64,000 nt of DNA from Gracilimonas sp964505215 (GCA_964505215.1 CAZDGU010000001.1:372001-436000), one strand, 5' to 3'. Shown: positions 8,660 through 18,508, counted from the stretch's first letter. The notes: generated from the letters alone by a model not told the origin. Numbers and translations are program-made.

Positions 8660-9922
8660 TTAATCATAACGATTTGGATCCGTCATTGGATCACAGAGCT
8701 CAGCTTTACCTTCAGTTATCAGCTGGCTGATGGTTTCTCCGTTGGCGAAGCTCAGGCTCATTCCTACCATAGAATGACCGGTGGAAACATAGGTATTTTT
8801 GTAAGAATTGAGCTTTCCTACATAAGGCAGACCATCTGGAGAACAAGGGCGTAATCCTACCCAAATTTCCTGATTATCCAGATCTTCTAAAGAATATTCC
8901 GGGAAGTAGGGAATGACTGATTTTTTTAAAGCCGATATTTTCGCGGAAGTCACAGACTTGTCATGACCGGCAATTTCCATAGTTCCGGCAAATCGTAAAT
9001 CGCCGTTGACCGGTGTTATGGCTACCTTTCGCTCGGCTAACACTGCGTTAATTTTAGGCAGTTTTGCGGGGTTTTTAAGGGTAAGGCTGTAGCCTTTTCC
9101 CGGCTGCACGGGCATGCTGAGATGAAGTCGTTTTACAAGCTCAGGCGTGTGTGTTCCTGAGCAAAGCACAACATGAGTTCCGCTGATTTTTTGGCCGTCC
9201 GAACTTACAATCTCTACGTGCTCTTCAGATTTCTCAATAATATCCACAACTTTTGTGTTGAACCTGAATTCTACTCCCTTTTTTTGCAGAACGGCTTTAA
9301 GTTGATCCATCAACTGCCCGGGATGTAAATGAGCATCCATCGGATAATACACGGCACCTTCAATATCCAGATTCATGTTTGGCTCCATTTTCTGAGCTTC
9401 TTGGGCAGATAGCACTTCCGTCTTGACACCTAAAGATTTCGCTTTTTCCGCACTTTCTATCTCCGATTCAAGCCCTTTTTCAGTTTCACAGATAGACAAA
9501 TGCCCATTTCGCTGTAAACCGAAATTCATTCCCTCGGTCTTTTCAATATCCACAAGCAGCTCTTGGTTTCTGATGAGCATATCTCTTAACACCGGACCTG
9601 CTTTATCTACGTGTTCTTGAGAGGCGGCTTTTCGGAATTTCCACAGCCAGCTGATTAAATCCAAATCAAGCCTTGGTTTGATATAAAAGGGACTTTCGGC
9701 TTTAAACATCCAGCGCAGTCCCTGGCTGATTACTCCCGGCGAGGCTAAGGGCTTAACATGCCGTGGCGCAATCAAACCTGCATTTCCATACGAGCAATTA
9801 TCCTCTCCGTTCTCTTTATCTATTACGGTGACTGATACTCCCTTTTCATTCAAAAAATAAGCCGTTGCAAGACCTGCTACTCCGGCTCCTACCACTACGG
9901 CATGCTTTGTATTATTTGCCAT
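8660..9922 (-). CDS. DadA-like FAD-dependent D-amino acid dehydrogenase
   Basis: A 420-residue flavoprotein of the DAO/DadA family, expected to oxidatively deaminate D-amino acids to 2-keto acids. The Rossmann FAD motif AVVVGAGVAGLATAYFL is at 9-25, followed by CSYGNAGLIAPRHVKPLASP, the typical DadA segment, and a C-terminal VGLRPCSPDGLPYVGKL plus STGHSMVGMSLSFANG that closes the flavin site. No signal peptide, so it acts on the inner face of the membrane or in the cytoplasm. It is the last gene of the minus-strand run, 56 bases after the N-acyl-D-amino-acid deacylase, whose product it could oxidise. D-hydroxyproline or another cyclic/imino acid is an alternative substrate. Confidence 0.85.
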   Translation of the reverse strand: MANNTKHAVVVGAGVAGLATAYFLNEKGVSVTVIDKENGEDNCSYGNAGLIAPRHVKPLASPGVISQGLRWMFKAESPFYIKPRLDLDLISWLWKFRKAASQEHVDKAGPVLRDMLIRNQELLVDIEKTEGMNFGLQRNGHLSICETEKGLESEIESAEKAKSLGVKTEVLSAQEAQKMEPNMNLDIEGAVYYPMDAHLHPGQLMDQLKAVLQKKGVEFRFNTKVVDIIEKSEEHVEIVSSDGQKISGTHVVLCSGTHTPELVKRLHLSMPVQPGKGYSLTLKNPAKLPKINAVLAERKVAITPVNGDLRFAGTMEIAGHDKSVTSAKISALKKSVIPYFPEYSLEDLDNQEIWVGLRPCSPDGLPYVGKLNSYKNTYVSTGHSMVGMSLSFANGETISQLITEGKAELCDPMTDPNRYD

Positions 9923-9978
9923 TCAACTCAATATATTTTTTAAAAATTTGAAATTAATCAGGTGTTCAATATTAGCGG

Positions 9979-11592
9979 TTATTGCCCGGTACGGCTGAGT
10001 ACTCTGCCCAAGCGTTGAGAGGTAACTTCTCCGTCTTTCAAGGCATACTTGCCGCTTATAAGTACAAATTTCATTCCCTCTGAGTATTGGTGAGGATCTT
10101 GAAAAACCGCCTTATCGGTAAGTTCATCTAAGTCAAAAATAGCTATATCTGCTTTTGCTCCCTCACGAATAATTCCACGATCTCTCAGCCCAAATACCTG
10201 AGCGGGAAGCGAGGTCATACTGCGAATGGCTGAAGATAAGGAAACAACTTCTTTCTCCATCACAAATTTTCTGATTTTACGTGGAAAGCTCCCATAATTT
10301 CTTGGGTGAGGAACTCCTTGCCCTAATTCAACCAAACCACCATCAGAGCCGGTCATCGTCCACGGCTGCTGCATAAACCGATTCACATCTTCTTCACTCA
10401 TATTAAATGAAACAATTCTGGGTGAGCCTTTTTTGATCAGCTTAATGGCCATATCCACCGCATTCAAATTATGCTGTTTGGCTACTTCTTCCAACGTTTT
10501 GCCTTCTATGGAAGAATCAGGAGTATAGCGGCGGAATTGAATGCGATTGGCTCCTCCCCTGCGCGCAAGGTTTTCTTTCATTTCTGCCTGAATGCGTGGG
10601 AGTAACCCGGCATCATTTAATCGCTTTACCAACTCTTTATGACCGCCATCCTCAGCCCAGCGCGGCACCAGTGCTGAAATCAATCCTGTAGCGGAAGCTA
10701 AATACGGATACTGACTCGCAAACATTTCTACGCCTTCTGCACGAGCCTGCTCAATGTTTGCAACAATTTTGCTTGAAAGTCCCCAAACCGGCGGACCCAG
10801 TGCTTTTATATGGGTGACAATACCCGGCAGCTCGGCCTCGCGCGCAACCTGAATGACTTCATTAACAGCAGCTTCTACGCCCACGGTATAATTCGATTCA
10901 TCTCTAATATGACTTTGATAAATGCCGCCGTATTGAGCGGCTACTTTTGCCAATTCTATAACTTCCTCGTTAGAAGCGTAACTCTGTGGCGCGTAAAAAA
11001 TTCCCGTTGAGAGTCCAAAAGCTCCTTCTTTCATCCCGGCTTCAACCAGCTGTTTCATTTCCTCCATTTCTTGTGAAGTGGGAGCTCGGTCTTCACGCCC
11101 CATAGCTTTTCGGCGCACAGAACCGAATGGAACAAGTAATCCCACATTCACGCCTAATCCGTCTTTCAGTAAAGCCCGGCGCTGCTTGTTAAGATCAACC
11201 GCTCCGCTGCCATCAGGATTGGCAAATATGGTTGTAATTCCCTGATATAATAATGGCTTGGCACTGCTTAGTTCCGGTTTTGCAAGTCCCGAACCTGCGT
11301 GCGAATGTTCATCAATAAAGCCCGGAGTAACGTATAGCCCGCGAGCATCTATGATATCATGCGCTGCTGCATCCTTCAGGTTTCCAATTTTAACAATTTC
11401 ATCCCCGTTGATGGCAATATCTGCATAAAACCACGGATTGCCTGTTCCATCCAGTACTTTGCCATTTACAATCAATTTATCAAATTGTTCAGGCTTTTCT
11501 GACTCCGAAACACAGGTAGTAAAGATCAACACCATCAGGCCTAAACCGCATATTTTAAGCCATTTGTTGTTCTGTGATTTCATCTCTTTCAT
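9979..11592 (-). CDS. N-acyl-D-amino-acid deacylase (amidohydrolase superfamily), lipoprotein
   Basis: A 537-residue amidohydrolase of the D-aminoacylase family, which removes the acyl group from N-acyl-D-amino acids. Seen: a lipoprotein signal (LMVLIFTTC), the metal-binding GFIDEHSHAG, HIRDESNYTVGVEAA, GIVTHIKALGP, MTGSDGGLVELGQGVPHPRN then YGSF, and the barrel-closing GAKADIAIFDL. Where classical D-aminoacylases have a metal-bridging Cys (VGNCG), this protein reads IFANPDGSG, so the metal site differs. The lipobox puts it outside the cytoplasm. It lies 47 bases after the serine hydrolase gene and directly before the DadA-like gene, which fits a D-amino acid catabolic order. Dipeptidase-like specificity is possible. 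Confidence 0.85.
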   Translation of the reverse strand: MKEMKSQNNKWLKICGLGLMVLIFTTCVSESEKPEQFDKLIVNGKVLDGTGNPWFYADIAINGDEIVKIGNLKDAAAHDIIDARGLYVTPGFIDEHSHAGSGLAKPELSSAKPLLYQGITTIFANPDGSGAVDLNKQRRALLKDGLGVNVGLLVPFGSVRRKAMGREDRAPTSQEMEEMKQLVEAGMKEGAFGLSTGIFYAPQSYASNEEVIELAKVAAQYGGIYQSHIRDESNYTVGVEAAVNEVIQVAREAELPGIVTHIKALGPPVWGLSSKIVANIEQARAEGVEMFASQYPYLASATGLISALVPRWAEDGGHKELVKRLNDAGLLPRIQAEMKENLARRGGANRIQFRRYTPDSSIEGKTLEEVAKQHNLNAVDMAIKLIKKGSPRIVSFNMSEEDVNRFMQQPWTMTGSDGGLVELGQGVPHPRNYGSFPRKIRKFVMEKEVVSLSSAIRSMTSLPAQVFGLRDRGIIREGAKADIAIFDLDELTDKAVFQDPHQYSEGMKFVLISGKYALKDGEVTSQRLGRVLSRTGQ

Positions 11593-11639
11593 AGTCTCTA
11601 TTATTGGTTATAAATTTGCTTGATGATTGCGAACAGGTT

Positions 11640-13001
11640 CTATTGTTTCTGAAAATAGATATTTATTGCACGGCTTGATGAGAGCTTAAAGCCTACTATT
11701 TCTTCCTCTTCAGTTTTGTTGAATTCAAGCTTCCAGCTTCCCGAACTGAAGGTGTGGTCATCAACATACTTTAGCTTACCTGAAGGATTTGTTTTTCGAT
11801 TTAGATATAAGCTGCCATCTTTATGGTCTATGGTATATTCTAAATCAAGAGCCTCACTGTAATAATTGCCTGCAAAACCGGAGTACCATTTTTCAATGGG
11901 TTTGTTTAGAACCGCGTCGGCTAATTCATTATTTAACTCCCCCGGGTCTATACTTCCCAAATTGCATAACAACACTGATGAGTAATGGTGCTCAGGAAAA
12001 CGTAAATAATTGGCCTTAAACCCCATAAAGCTTCCACCGTGTCCAACCGTTTTGTGGCCTTTATATTTATCAATCTTCAAACCAAAGGCATACGTTAATG
12101 TATCTCCATTATTAAGCACCCCTCTCTTATGCATTAATTCATTAAACCCATCCGCATTGGGAAGTCTATTTTCAGATAATTGCTGATCCCACTTTATCAT
12201 GTCTTCAATTGTTGTATAGAGCCCGCCGGGGCCCACTCCTTCAAAATTGGATAAATAACTTAGCCTGAATTTCTCGTTCCCTTGATAGCTAAGTGCTTTT
12301 CTGTCAATTACGTGGGTATGGTCGTCATGGAAATGCGTATTATCCATTCCCAAAGGTTCAAATATGTGCTCCGTTGTAAATTCACGTAAGCTCTGTCCCG
12401 AAACACGATGTACCAGTTCGGCCAATAAGGTGTATCCACTATTACTATATAAGTATTGACTGCCGGGCTCAAAATTTAAGTGAGATTGACCGGTTATGAT
12501 CGCTAATAATTCTTCTTTAGAAACCCCGTCTTTTAAGCGGATATCATAAATTGAAAGCAGTGAGTATAAATCGGGCAACCCGCTGGTATGGTGCACTAAT
12601 TGCCTAACCGTAGGCTCTTGATTGAATTCAGGATATGCTGACATTTCAGGAAAATAATGACGCACAGGCTTATCAATATCTACTTCTCCGCGTAAATATA
12701 GCAGAGCAACGGCCGCAGCAGCAAACTGCTTTGATACCGATCCGGAATAAAATATTGTTTGGGGTGTGATAGGAGTATTGCTTTTTAATATCGCTTCACC
12801 ATAACCGGCACTAAAAATAATTTCGCCTTCAGAATATATACCAACTGCGCATCCCGGAGATGCAGGCTTGTTCCAGGTGTCAAATATACTATCAATTTGT
12901 GCTTTATCAAACTGGAGCTTTTGTTGTGCTGTTGCTGCAGAAAAAGTAAGGGCTAACAACATTGACAGCAAACCCATTGCATTGGCTTTTTTGATATTCA
13001 T
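11640..13001 (-). CDS. Exported serine hydrolase, beta-lactamase (class C)/D-aminopeptidase-like
   Basis: A 453-residue protein of the serine beta-lactamase-like family with a signal peptide ending SAATAQQ (about 26). The catalytic triad motifs are all visible: SVSK at 88-91 (SxxK), YSN at 185-187, and HGG at 321-323 in place of KTG. The C-terminal ~100 residues form an added beta domain, as in D-aminopeptidase and related esterase/peptidase members. Such enzymes cleave amides or esters, often with D-residues. Given its neighbours, a periplasmic D-peptidase or amidase role is inferred. A true beta-lactamase is less likely because HGG replaces KTG. Confidence 0.85.
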   Translation of the reverse strand: MNIKKANAMGLLSMLLALTFSAATAQQKLQFDKAQIDSIFDTWNKPASPGCAVGIYSEGEIIFSAGYGEAILKSNTPITPQTIFYSGSVSKQFAAAAVALLYLRGEVDIDKPVRHYFPEMSAYPEFNQEPTVRQLVHHTSGLPDLYSLLSIYDIRLKDGVSKEELLAIITGQSHLNFEPGSQYLYSNSGYTLLAELVHRVSGQSLREFTTEHIFEPLGMDNTHFHDDHTHVIDRKALSYQGNEKFRLSYLSNFEGVGPGGLYTTIEDMIKWDQQLSENRLPNADGFNELMHKRGVLNNGDTLTYAFGLKIDKYKGHKTVGHGGSFMGFKANYLRFPEHHYSSVLLCNLGSIDPGELNNELADAVLNKPIEKWYSGFAGNYYSEALDLEYTIDHKDGSLYLNRKTNPSGKLKYVDDHTFSSGSWKLEFNKTEEEEIVGFKLSSSRAINIYFQKQ

Positions 13002-13082
13002 GATAATCAGTGAGATTAGATTGACATTTTGGTATTTATAAGTGTTTGTGTGCGTCAGTAGTTTTAGAGCTAATTTGAATAA

Positions 13083-15461
13083 TCACTCCTGTCCGGGACG
13101 ATATTCACGTATAAGCTGCTTCTCAATATCCTGTTCAGTAAAAACAACACGTTTCATTTCATTGTTTGCAAACAATTCAAGCTGATCGTTGTAATGGGGA
13201 TTGTTTTCGTTGTCACTTTGTCCATAGGCCAACACAGAATATGCTTTGGGGATTTCAGCAAACTCAACGGCTAATACCCAGCCGTCTCCGCCTCTTACTA
13301 CACGCCTTTGCTCGTTTTCCGGATGTTTGTTAAACCACAGCACTCTGAAACATCCTAATAAACCGGTGCAACCGCCAACAGCTAAATCTTTATCGCCAAT
13401 GCGAGCTCGGTGTACATCACCCCACGCCAAATTCCATGCACCGTATCGGTTTTTTGCTTCCTCAACGGCCCACTTAAAAGCTTCTACAGCACGTTCAGCA
13501 CTGGCCAGCCCATACGGAGTTTCCATGGGTTTGGCAGGATTCCATGGTTCCGTAAATAAGTCTTCTGCTTTAGCTGAAAAGCCCACCGATTCGGGAGTAG
13601 ATTCAAACTTATTAACCGGATCTGCTAAGTGTACATAACGGTTCCACCAGGTTTTAAACAGCACGCCGCCACGACTGTCCCGAGCTACCGTGTTATCCCA
13701 ATCTTCTATAAGCTGTATTGCTTCGGCGGCTTCACCTGTAACTTGTGCGTTGCGCACGGCTGCAATGAGATCATCTTTCACACGATCAGCAAGCGTCATT
13801 CTCATGCTATGCTTTAGCTCTACAACTTCTTCCAAAGAGAATTTTTGATTGTTATCAATCAGCTCTAATGAATGCTGGCTGCGTAAGCGAAGTTTGGGAT
13901 CCGGGTAATTTTGCGGAAAATCCTCTTCTTTAAGAATCTCGTGTAAATTTGTGAAGTGAAACGGATCGTTTTCATTTCGCAAATAGCCACCTTCAGGATT
14001 TTTCAGCTGCGGTAAATCTTCCCAAGGAGTTATCTCATTCCAGATTTGATTGGCACTGGATACGTGAATGGCCAGCGTGTCTCCCCCTGACTGATGCGGA
14101 AGCTTTGGTATAGCGGCATTCCACACATAATAAATATTGCCATCTGCATCTGCGTAAGTCAGGTTCGATGAAGTTCTCGCCCTCATTTGCATGGCTTTTT
14201 GCCATTCATCAAAATCTTGTGATTTCATCATTCGGAAAAACTGCTCTTCCATTTGAAAAACTCCATCACCGGAAGATTTTATAATATATATGAATCCATC
14301 TTCCTGATGAATTACCGGCCCAAAAGGCGTGGTTAGAAACTCTCGGGATTCCCGGCCCAATTTGTCTTTCTTTTTATACTCAACAGTGACCTTTTCCTTT
14401 TTTAGCGGCAGAGAAGCTCCATCTAACAAATAGTGATCGGGCTGATTTGGATCTTCTCTAAGTGCATATATTTCATCCAGCTTGGGACCATTATTGGTTG
14501 TGGCCCAGCCTAATTTTTCATTGAAACCACCTATAATACCAAGCGGACCGCCAAGCCTGAAATCACCATAAAAGTTTAATATTCCGGGCACATGTACCTG
14601 CGCTTCATAATAGCCGGCATCCCAAGAGAGGTGAGGATTGCGAACCAAAATAGCATTGCCGGATTTAGTGCGATTCGGCGCAAATGCCCAAACATTAGAT
14701 CCCACATCCGGGTGCACTTCTTCTGCTCTCGCGGCTAAACGTCCCCATACGGTTTTTGAGTTCTCCAATTCAACCGCAAAAGCCATCGACTTATACTTTG
14801 TACCCTGCTTTGAGCGGTTACTTTGGCTCAGCTTCTCTTTCCTTTCCGCTAAAGCATTTAGAAATGTTTTTATAGACGTACGGCTTGGCCCTGTTATACC
14901 GCGTGCATGCACGTCATAACCCGTAAAAAAAGGTTGAGCCCAATCTTCAAATTCATCAGGATGCAACCCAATGTAATAATTCACCCCTTCGGCAAAACCC
15001 TTCATAATATCGCGGGTGTCTGCATCTAAAAGATGCCAGGTTTCTACAGCGCGTGCATAATCCCGGCGGTTAGCCGCATCGGAATCTATAGCGCGCCGGA
15101 GCTGATTTCCGGATAGTTGATTGTATTTTGCCCATTCACCTTTTGCCTGCAACAGGCCTTTTACCACTCTTGGACCATAATCTTCCATTTGCACATAACC
15201 CAGGGCAAATCCGGCTGCTTCAATGTTATCAGCCAAAATATGAGGAACTCCGTAAGCTGTACGCCGAATAATTACCTCTTCTGCCAGCTGTTGATAGTCA
15301 TCTATATTTAGCTCCGTTTTCTGAATTTTCGGAGCAGTAGAAACAGGTTTTGCAGGGGTGCAAGAGGTAACAAAGAATATTAAACATGTTACTAAAGAAT
15401 AAGCAGTAGTTTTAAAATTATTACTTGAAAACGGGTTACGGAGTATTTTTTGAAAAATCAT
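13083..15461 (-). CDS. Penicillin acylase-family (Ntn hydrolase) lipoprotein
   Basis: A 792-residue acylase precursor. The lipobox FVTSC (Cys34) anchors it in a membrane. The chain has an alpha segment starting about 62 (VIIRRTAYGVPHILADN, and ALGYVQMEDYGPR), then the autoproteolytic junction before Ser255 in DVGSNVWAFAPNRTKSGNAI, where Ser is the expected N-terminal nucleophile of the beta chain, followed by NPHLSWDAGYYEAQ. Length is normal for this superfamily, which includes penicillin G acylase, AHL acylases and cyclic lipopeptide acylases. The exact amide substrate cannot be read from sequence. Its position in a SusCD-linked run with D-amino acid enzymes suggests it deacylates imported or surface-bound N-acyl compounds. 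Confidence 0.88.
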   Translation of the reverse strand: MIFQKILRNPFSSNNFKTTAYSLVTCLIFFVTSCTPAKPVSTAPKIQKTELNIDDYQQLAEEVIIRRTAYGVPHILADNIEAAGFALGYVQMEDYGPRVVKGLLQAKGEWAKYNQLSGNQLRRAIDSDAANRRDYARAVETWHLLDADTRDIMKGFAEGVNYYIGLHPDEFEDWAQPFFTGYDVHARGITGPSRTSIKTFLNALAERKEKLSQSNRSKQGTKYKSMAFAVELENSKTVWGRLAARAEEVHPDVGSNVWAFAPNRTKSGNAILVRNPHLSWDAGYYEAQVHVPGILNFYGDFRLGGPLGIIGGFNEKLGWATTNNGPKLDEIYALREDPNQPDHYLLDGASLPLKKEKVTVEYKKKDKLGRESREFLTTPFGPVIHQEDGFIYIIKSSGDGVFQMEEQFFRMMKSQDFDEWQKAMQMRARTSSNLTYADADGNIYYVWNAAIPKLPHQSGGDTLAIHVSSANQIWNEITPWEDLPQLKNPEGGYLRNENDPFHFTNLHEILKEEDFPQNYPDPKLRLRSQHSLELIDNNQKFSLEEVVELKHSMRMTLADRVKDDLIAAVRNAQVTGEAAEAIQLIEDWDNTVARDSRGGVLFKTWWNRYVHLADPVNKFESTPESVGFSAKAEDLFTEPWNPAKPMETPYGLASAERAVEAFKWAVEEAKNRYGAWNLAWGDVHRARIGDKDLAVGGCTGLLGCFRVLWFNKHPENEQRRVVRGGDGWVLAVEFAEIPKAYSVLAYGQSDNENNPHYNDQLELFANNEMKRVVFTEQDIEKQLIREYRPGQE

Positions 15462-15547
15462 TATTTAAAAGGGTAATTAGGAATGGGTTGAATTTATACT
15501 TTCAGAGTTATGAGATAATGTGCGTTTTAATCAAAATACTTTAATAT

Positions 15548-16420
15548 TTAATCTCCATATAAATAAGAAGCGGCATCAATAGCCATTTTGGCATTTTTAT
15601 GACCTACGCCGGGCACTGTTCTTATTTCCCAGTTAAATGGGGTATTTAGTTTTTGGGCTGCATTCTTAGCTTGCTGATAAAAGTAATTCCCTCTTTCAAA
15701 GCGGTGCTTACCCTGCTTCATAGCCTCATCGGCTTTTCGAAGGTATTTATGGTTTGGGTCATTGTCTTCTTCTCCAAGCTGGATGATATGCTTCATTCTA
15801 AAATTGTTTGCCAATGTTTCATTTTTCAGCATTGTATTTTTCAAACCATATGGAAAAGCTATTTCAAAGTCAGGAATCGTGTACCAGCCTGCATTGGATG
15901 ACACTACCCGATTTATTCTTAAGTTTTTCTCAAATAAAATAAAACGATGCGTGAACTGCGAGCCTGCCGAATGACCAAACATGTCGTAGCTTTTTTGATC
16001 ACTTTGGGTAAGGTCTATGACTTTATCAAATATAGGCTCAATGAGAGAAAATGCCCAGCGATTTTCAGGTACTTTATTTCCCTCTTTATCAAACATGTTT
16101 CCAAGATTATATCCACGGCTTCCCGGATAATCTGCTCGTGTAAATTCAGGAGCTACAACTAATATTTTATATGTATTGGCAAGCTCTATCCAGTTATCGC
16201 GATAATCGTCAGCATTTCTATTGGTGCCGTGCATAACAAAAAGTATGGGCATTGTTTTAACATCTCCTTCCGGCACATAATAATATACTTGTAATGATTT
16301 ATTATTATTTGTGAATTGAAATGTGCCTGCACCTTGCTGTAACGGCTGGCTTACTAATTGTGTTGATAAGAATAAAAACGTTCCACTTATTAGAAACAGT
16401 TTTTGAACGATGCGTCTCAT
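15548..16420 (-). CDS. Exported alpha/beta hydrolase (PHB depolymerase/esterase-like)
   Basis: A 290-residue protein with a signal peptide (hydrophobic 8-24). The alpha/beta hydrolase signature is clear: the oxyanion segment LFVMHGTNRNADDYRDNW, the nucleophile elbow MFGHSAGSQFTHRF with Ser151, an acidic LGEEDNDP, and a catalytic His in PGVGHKNAK near the C-terminus. It resembles extracellular polyhydroxybutyrate depolymerase-like esterases. In this locus it may cleave an ester or lactone linkage of the substrate taken up by the SusCD pair, but this is inference. Spacing to the acylase gene is 86 bases and to the upstream lipoprotein 187 bases. Confidence 0.82.
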   Translation of the reverse strand: MRRIVQKLFLISGTFLFLSTQLVSQPLQQGAGTFQFTNNNKSLQVYYYVPEGDVKTMPILFVMHGTNRNADDYRDNWIELANTYKILVVAPEFTRADYPGSRGYNLGNMFDKEGNKVPENRWAFSLIEPIFDKVIDLTQSDQKSYDMFGHSAGSQFTHRFILFEKNLRINRVVSSNAGWYTIPDFEIAFPYGLKNTMLKNETLANNFRMKHIIQLGEEDNDPNHKYLRKADEAMKQGKHRFERGNYFYQQAKNAAQKLNTPFNWEIRTVPGVGHKNAKMAIDAASYLYGD

Positions 16421-16607
16421 ATAAACAAAAAATTAGTACGGTTACATTCGATTAAGCATAGTTTAATCTTCCAGAGATTATGTAAAACTGAGTAGAAGGT
16501 AGGTGTGAAGTACACATACTACATAGAAAAGAATAATTGAAAATCACTCGGTTTTCAGGCGTTAAGCCATAGCTAAGACAATTAGCATTTATCTTATCTA
16601 TTTTATA

Positions 16608-17084
16608 TCAATTACTTTTCTCGACTGATAGAACGAAATTTTTGTAATTTTCCATCGGCTTTACATCACTGTCTTCTGTTATGGTAAGTATCATATCGTA
16701 TGAATCTCCATCAGCCATAGCTCCTCCAATTAATTCGATATTAATTTCTTCGCTAAAACTGCTTGCCTCAGGTACGGTTACTACTTTGGATGAAATAGTA
16801 TAATGTGTTCCCTCAGTAGCATCGGAATCTACTGTAAACACTGCCTTAATGGGTTTGGCCTGGTGTTTTCCGGCATATCTGATACGCAAGTTATAAGTCT
16901 TGCTACCCGTTTCACCTGCTTTAAATTTAACTTTTCCGCTAAGTGCATTTGTTGCAGGGTTTGGAGGTTCCCATTCAAGTACTTTTTCTTCAAAAAGATG
17001 AGTACGGTCATCGAAACAGCCTACCAGTATAAAACAGCTTATAAGTAAAAGTCCGGTAAATAGTTTTCCTTTTCTTCTTAACAT
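16608..17084 (-). CDS. Small lipoprotein of the SusCD locus (DUF4843/Calx-beta-like)
   Basis: A 158-residue lipoprotein with lipobox FILVGC (Cys at about 23). The mature part is an all-beta domain with GKVKFKAGETGSKTYNLRIR and FTVDSDATEGTHYTIS; the A-x-E-G-x-H-Y element is typical of Calx-beta/DUF4843-like accessory lipoproteins found after susD genes. It lies 29 bases after susD on the same strand. Likely a surface-exposed or periplasmic binding partner of the SusCD transporter. No catalytic residues seen. Confidence 0.7.
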   Translation of the reverse strand: MLRRKGKLFTGLLLISCFILVGCFDDRTHLFEEKVLEWEPPNPATNALSGKVKFKAGETGSKTYNLRIRYAGKHQAKPIKAVFTVDSDATEGTHYTISSKVVTVPEASSFSEEINIELIGGAMADGDSYDMILTITEDSDVKPMENYKNFVLSVEKSN

Positions 17085-17113
17085 AATATTGTACTTAAAA
17101 TTGATTGATTGAA

Positions 17114-18508
17114 TTAATAACCTGGATTCTGATTAACATTTTCGAAATCATCCACTTCAGATCTGGGTATGTATGACAATATGCGATAGTCTTCATACTC
17201 TATCGATGGTAGTACTCCCTGTTTTGGGATGTCCATTCCGCGACGTTTCAGATCAAACCATCTGTGCCCTTCAAATGCCAGCTCTCTTCTGCGTTCATCT
17301 AATATTTCTAAAATCAGTGCATCACCTGAAGGTGGATTTGTGTAATCGGTCAATCCTCTGGCCCTGCGCAAGGTTTCCAAATCATCAATTGCATCCGATT
17401 CTTTGTTAGTTTCTGCATACGCTTCAGCTCTAATCAATAATAGTTCAGGATAGCGAATAACGGGTATATTATCAGTATAAGTGCCTTTACTTCCTGTGTA
17501 TTTCTTTATAAAAGGATAGCCATCTGAACTGGTATCATATAGATCCAAACGAGCATCATTGGCATCGTATAAATCGAGCAGATTTTGAGAAGGAATGATA
17601 TCAAACCAACCTGCAGGTGTTAAATACTGGTCAAGAGCATCATTACTTCCAAGCGTTTCCGTATTAGGGTCAATATTAATCTCGAAAATGGATTCCGGAT
17701 TAGGCGCACTTTCAAAAATATTATTCTTAAAAGTATTAACATCAACTAAGCTTAGGTTTGTGGCATTTATCGCATCTGTTGCATAATCTATTGCACTGTC
17801 CCAATCTTCAAGGTATAGCTGAACTCTTGCCATTAAAGCGAGTGCGGCCTCGTAATTAGCGTAATAAACGCCACGATCTCCTGTAGATAAAAAGTCAATA
17901 GCCTTCTCCAAGTCGTCAACAATCAAATCGTAGACAACTTGATTGCTTGAGCGTGGCCTGTCATCAGCTAAAGTAACATCACGGGTGGGCTCTGTTCTGA
18001 TAATCATTCCTTCTTTCCAGCCATTTACTTCTCTTCCGGGCTCGTATGCATAAATCCTTATCAAATCATGATAGGCAAATGCCCGCATAAAGTAGGCTTC
18101 GCCAAGTAAACGGCTTCGGACTTCTTCAGTAACATTGTCTAATCTGTCAATGCCATCTATAATAAAGTTAGCTTCGTTAATGGTTCTAAATGCGGTTCCC
18201 CATAATGTAAAGTGGCTTCTGTCTGAGTTAATAGACTGCCCTTGGTATCTGCCGGAAGTTGTAGGATGACGGTCAGTGTTATCGGCTAAAACGTCTCCAA
18301 GTAACATTAACTGGTTGCCATAGCGTGCAAACGCTCGCATTCTGCTATGCATAGAGACTGATAAAGACTCCATCCCTTTAAGACTCGACTGAGCTACTTC
18401 AGGGTCGATACTGGATGCGGGTTTAGTATCAAGAAAGCCTTCACATCCCGTGAGAAAAATAGCTAACGTGAAGCCACACAAAATAAATACATTTTTAATC
18501 TTACTCAT
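17114..18508 (-). CDS. SusD/RagB-family surface substrate-binding lipoprotein
   Basis: A 464-residue SusD-like protein: lipobox FLTGC (Cys22), the N-terminal LDTKPASSIDPE, tetratricopeptide-like helices containing LLGEAYFMRAFAYHDLIRIY, and the C-terminal family signature VIRYPELLLIRAEAYAE, ILDERRRELAFEGHRWFDLK and a closing NPGY. SusD proteins cap a SusC channel and bind its substrate at the cell surface. Paired with susC 23 bases upstream. The substrate is not given by the sequence; the downstream amide hydrolases suggest acylated peptides or amino acids rather than glycans. Confidence 0.95.
   Translation of the reverse strand: MSKIKNVFILCGFTLAIFLTGCEGFLDTKPASSIDPEVAQSSLKGMESLSVSMHSRMRAFARYGNQLMLLGDVLADNTDRHPTTSGRYQGQSINSDRSHFTLWGTAFRTINEANFIIDGIDRLDNVTEEVRSRLLGEAYFMRAFAYHDLIRIYAYEPGREVNGWKEGMIIRTEPTRDVTLADDRPRSSNQVVYDLIVDDLEKAIDFLSTGDRGVYYANYEAALALMARVQLYLEDWDSAIDYATDAINATNLSLVDVNTFKNNIFESAPNPESIFEINIDPNTETLGSNDALDQYLTPAGWFDIIPSQNLLDLYDANDARLDLYDTSSDGYPFIKKYTGSKGTYTDNIPVIRYPELLLIRAEAYAETNKESDAIDDLETLRRARGLTDYTNPPSGDALILEILDERRRELAFEGHRWFDLKRRGMDIPKQGVLPSIEYEDYRILSYIPRSEVDDFENVNQNPGY

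Noticed and set aside
11640..13001. True class C beta-lactamase (antibiotic resistance gene)
   Set aside because: SxxK and YxN are present but KTG is replaced by HGG and a C-terminal beta domain is added, which fits peptidase/esterase relatives better.
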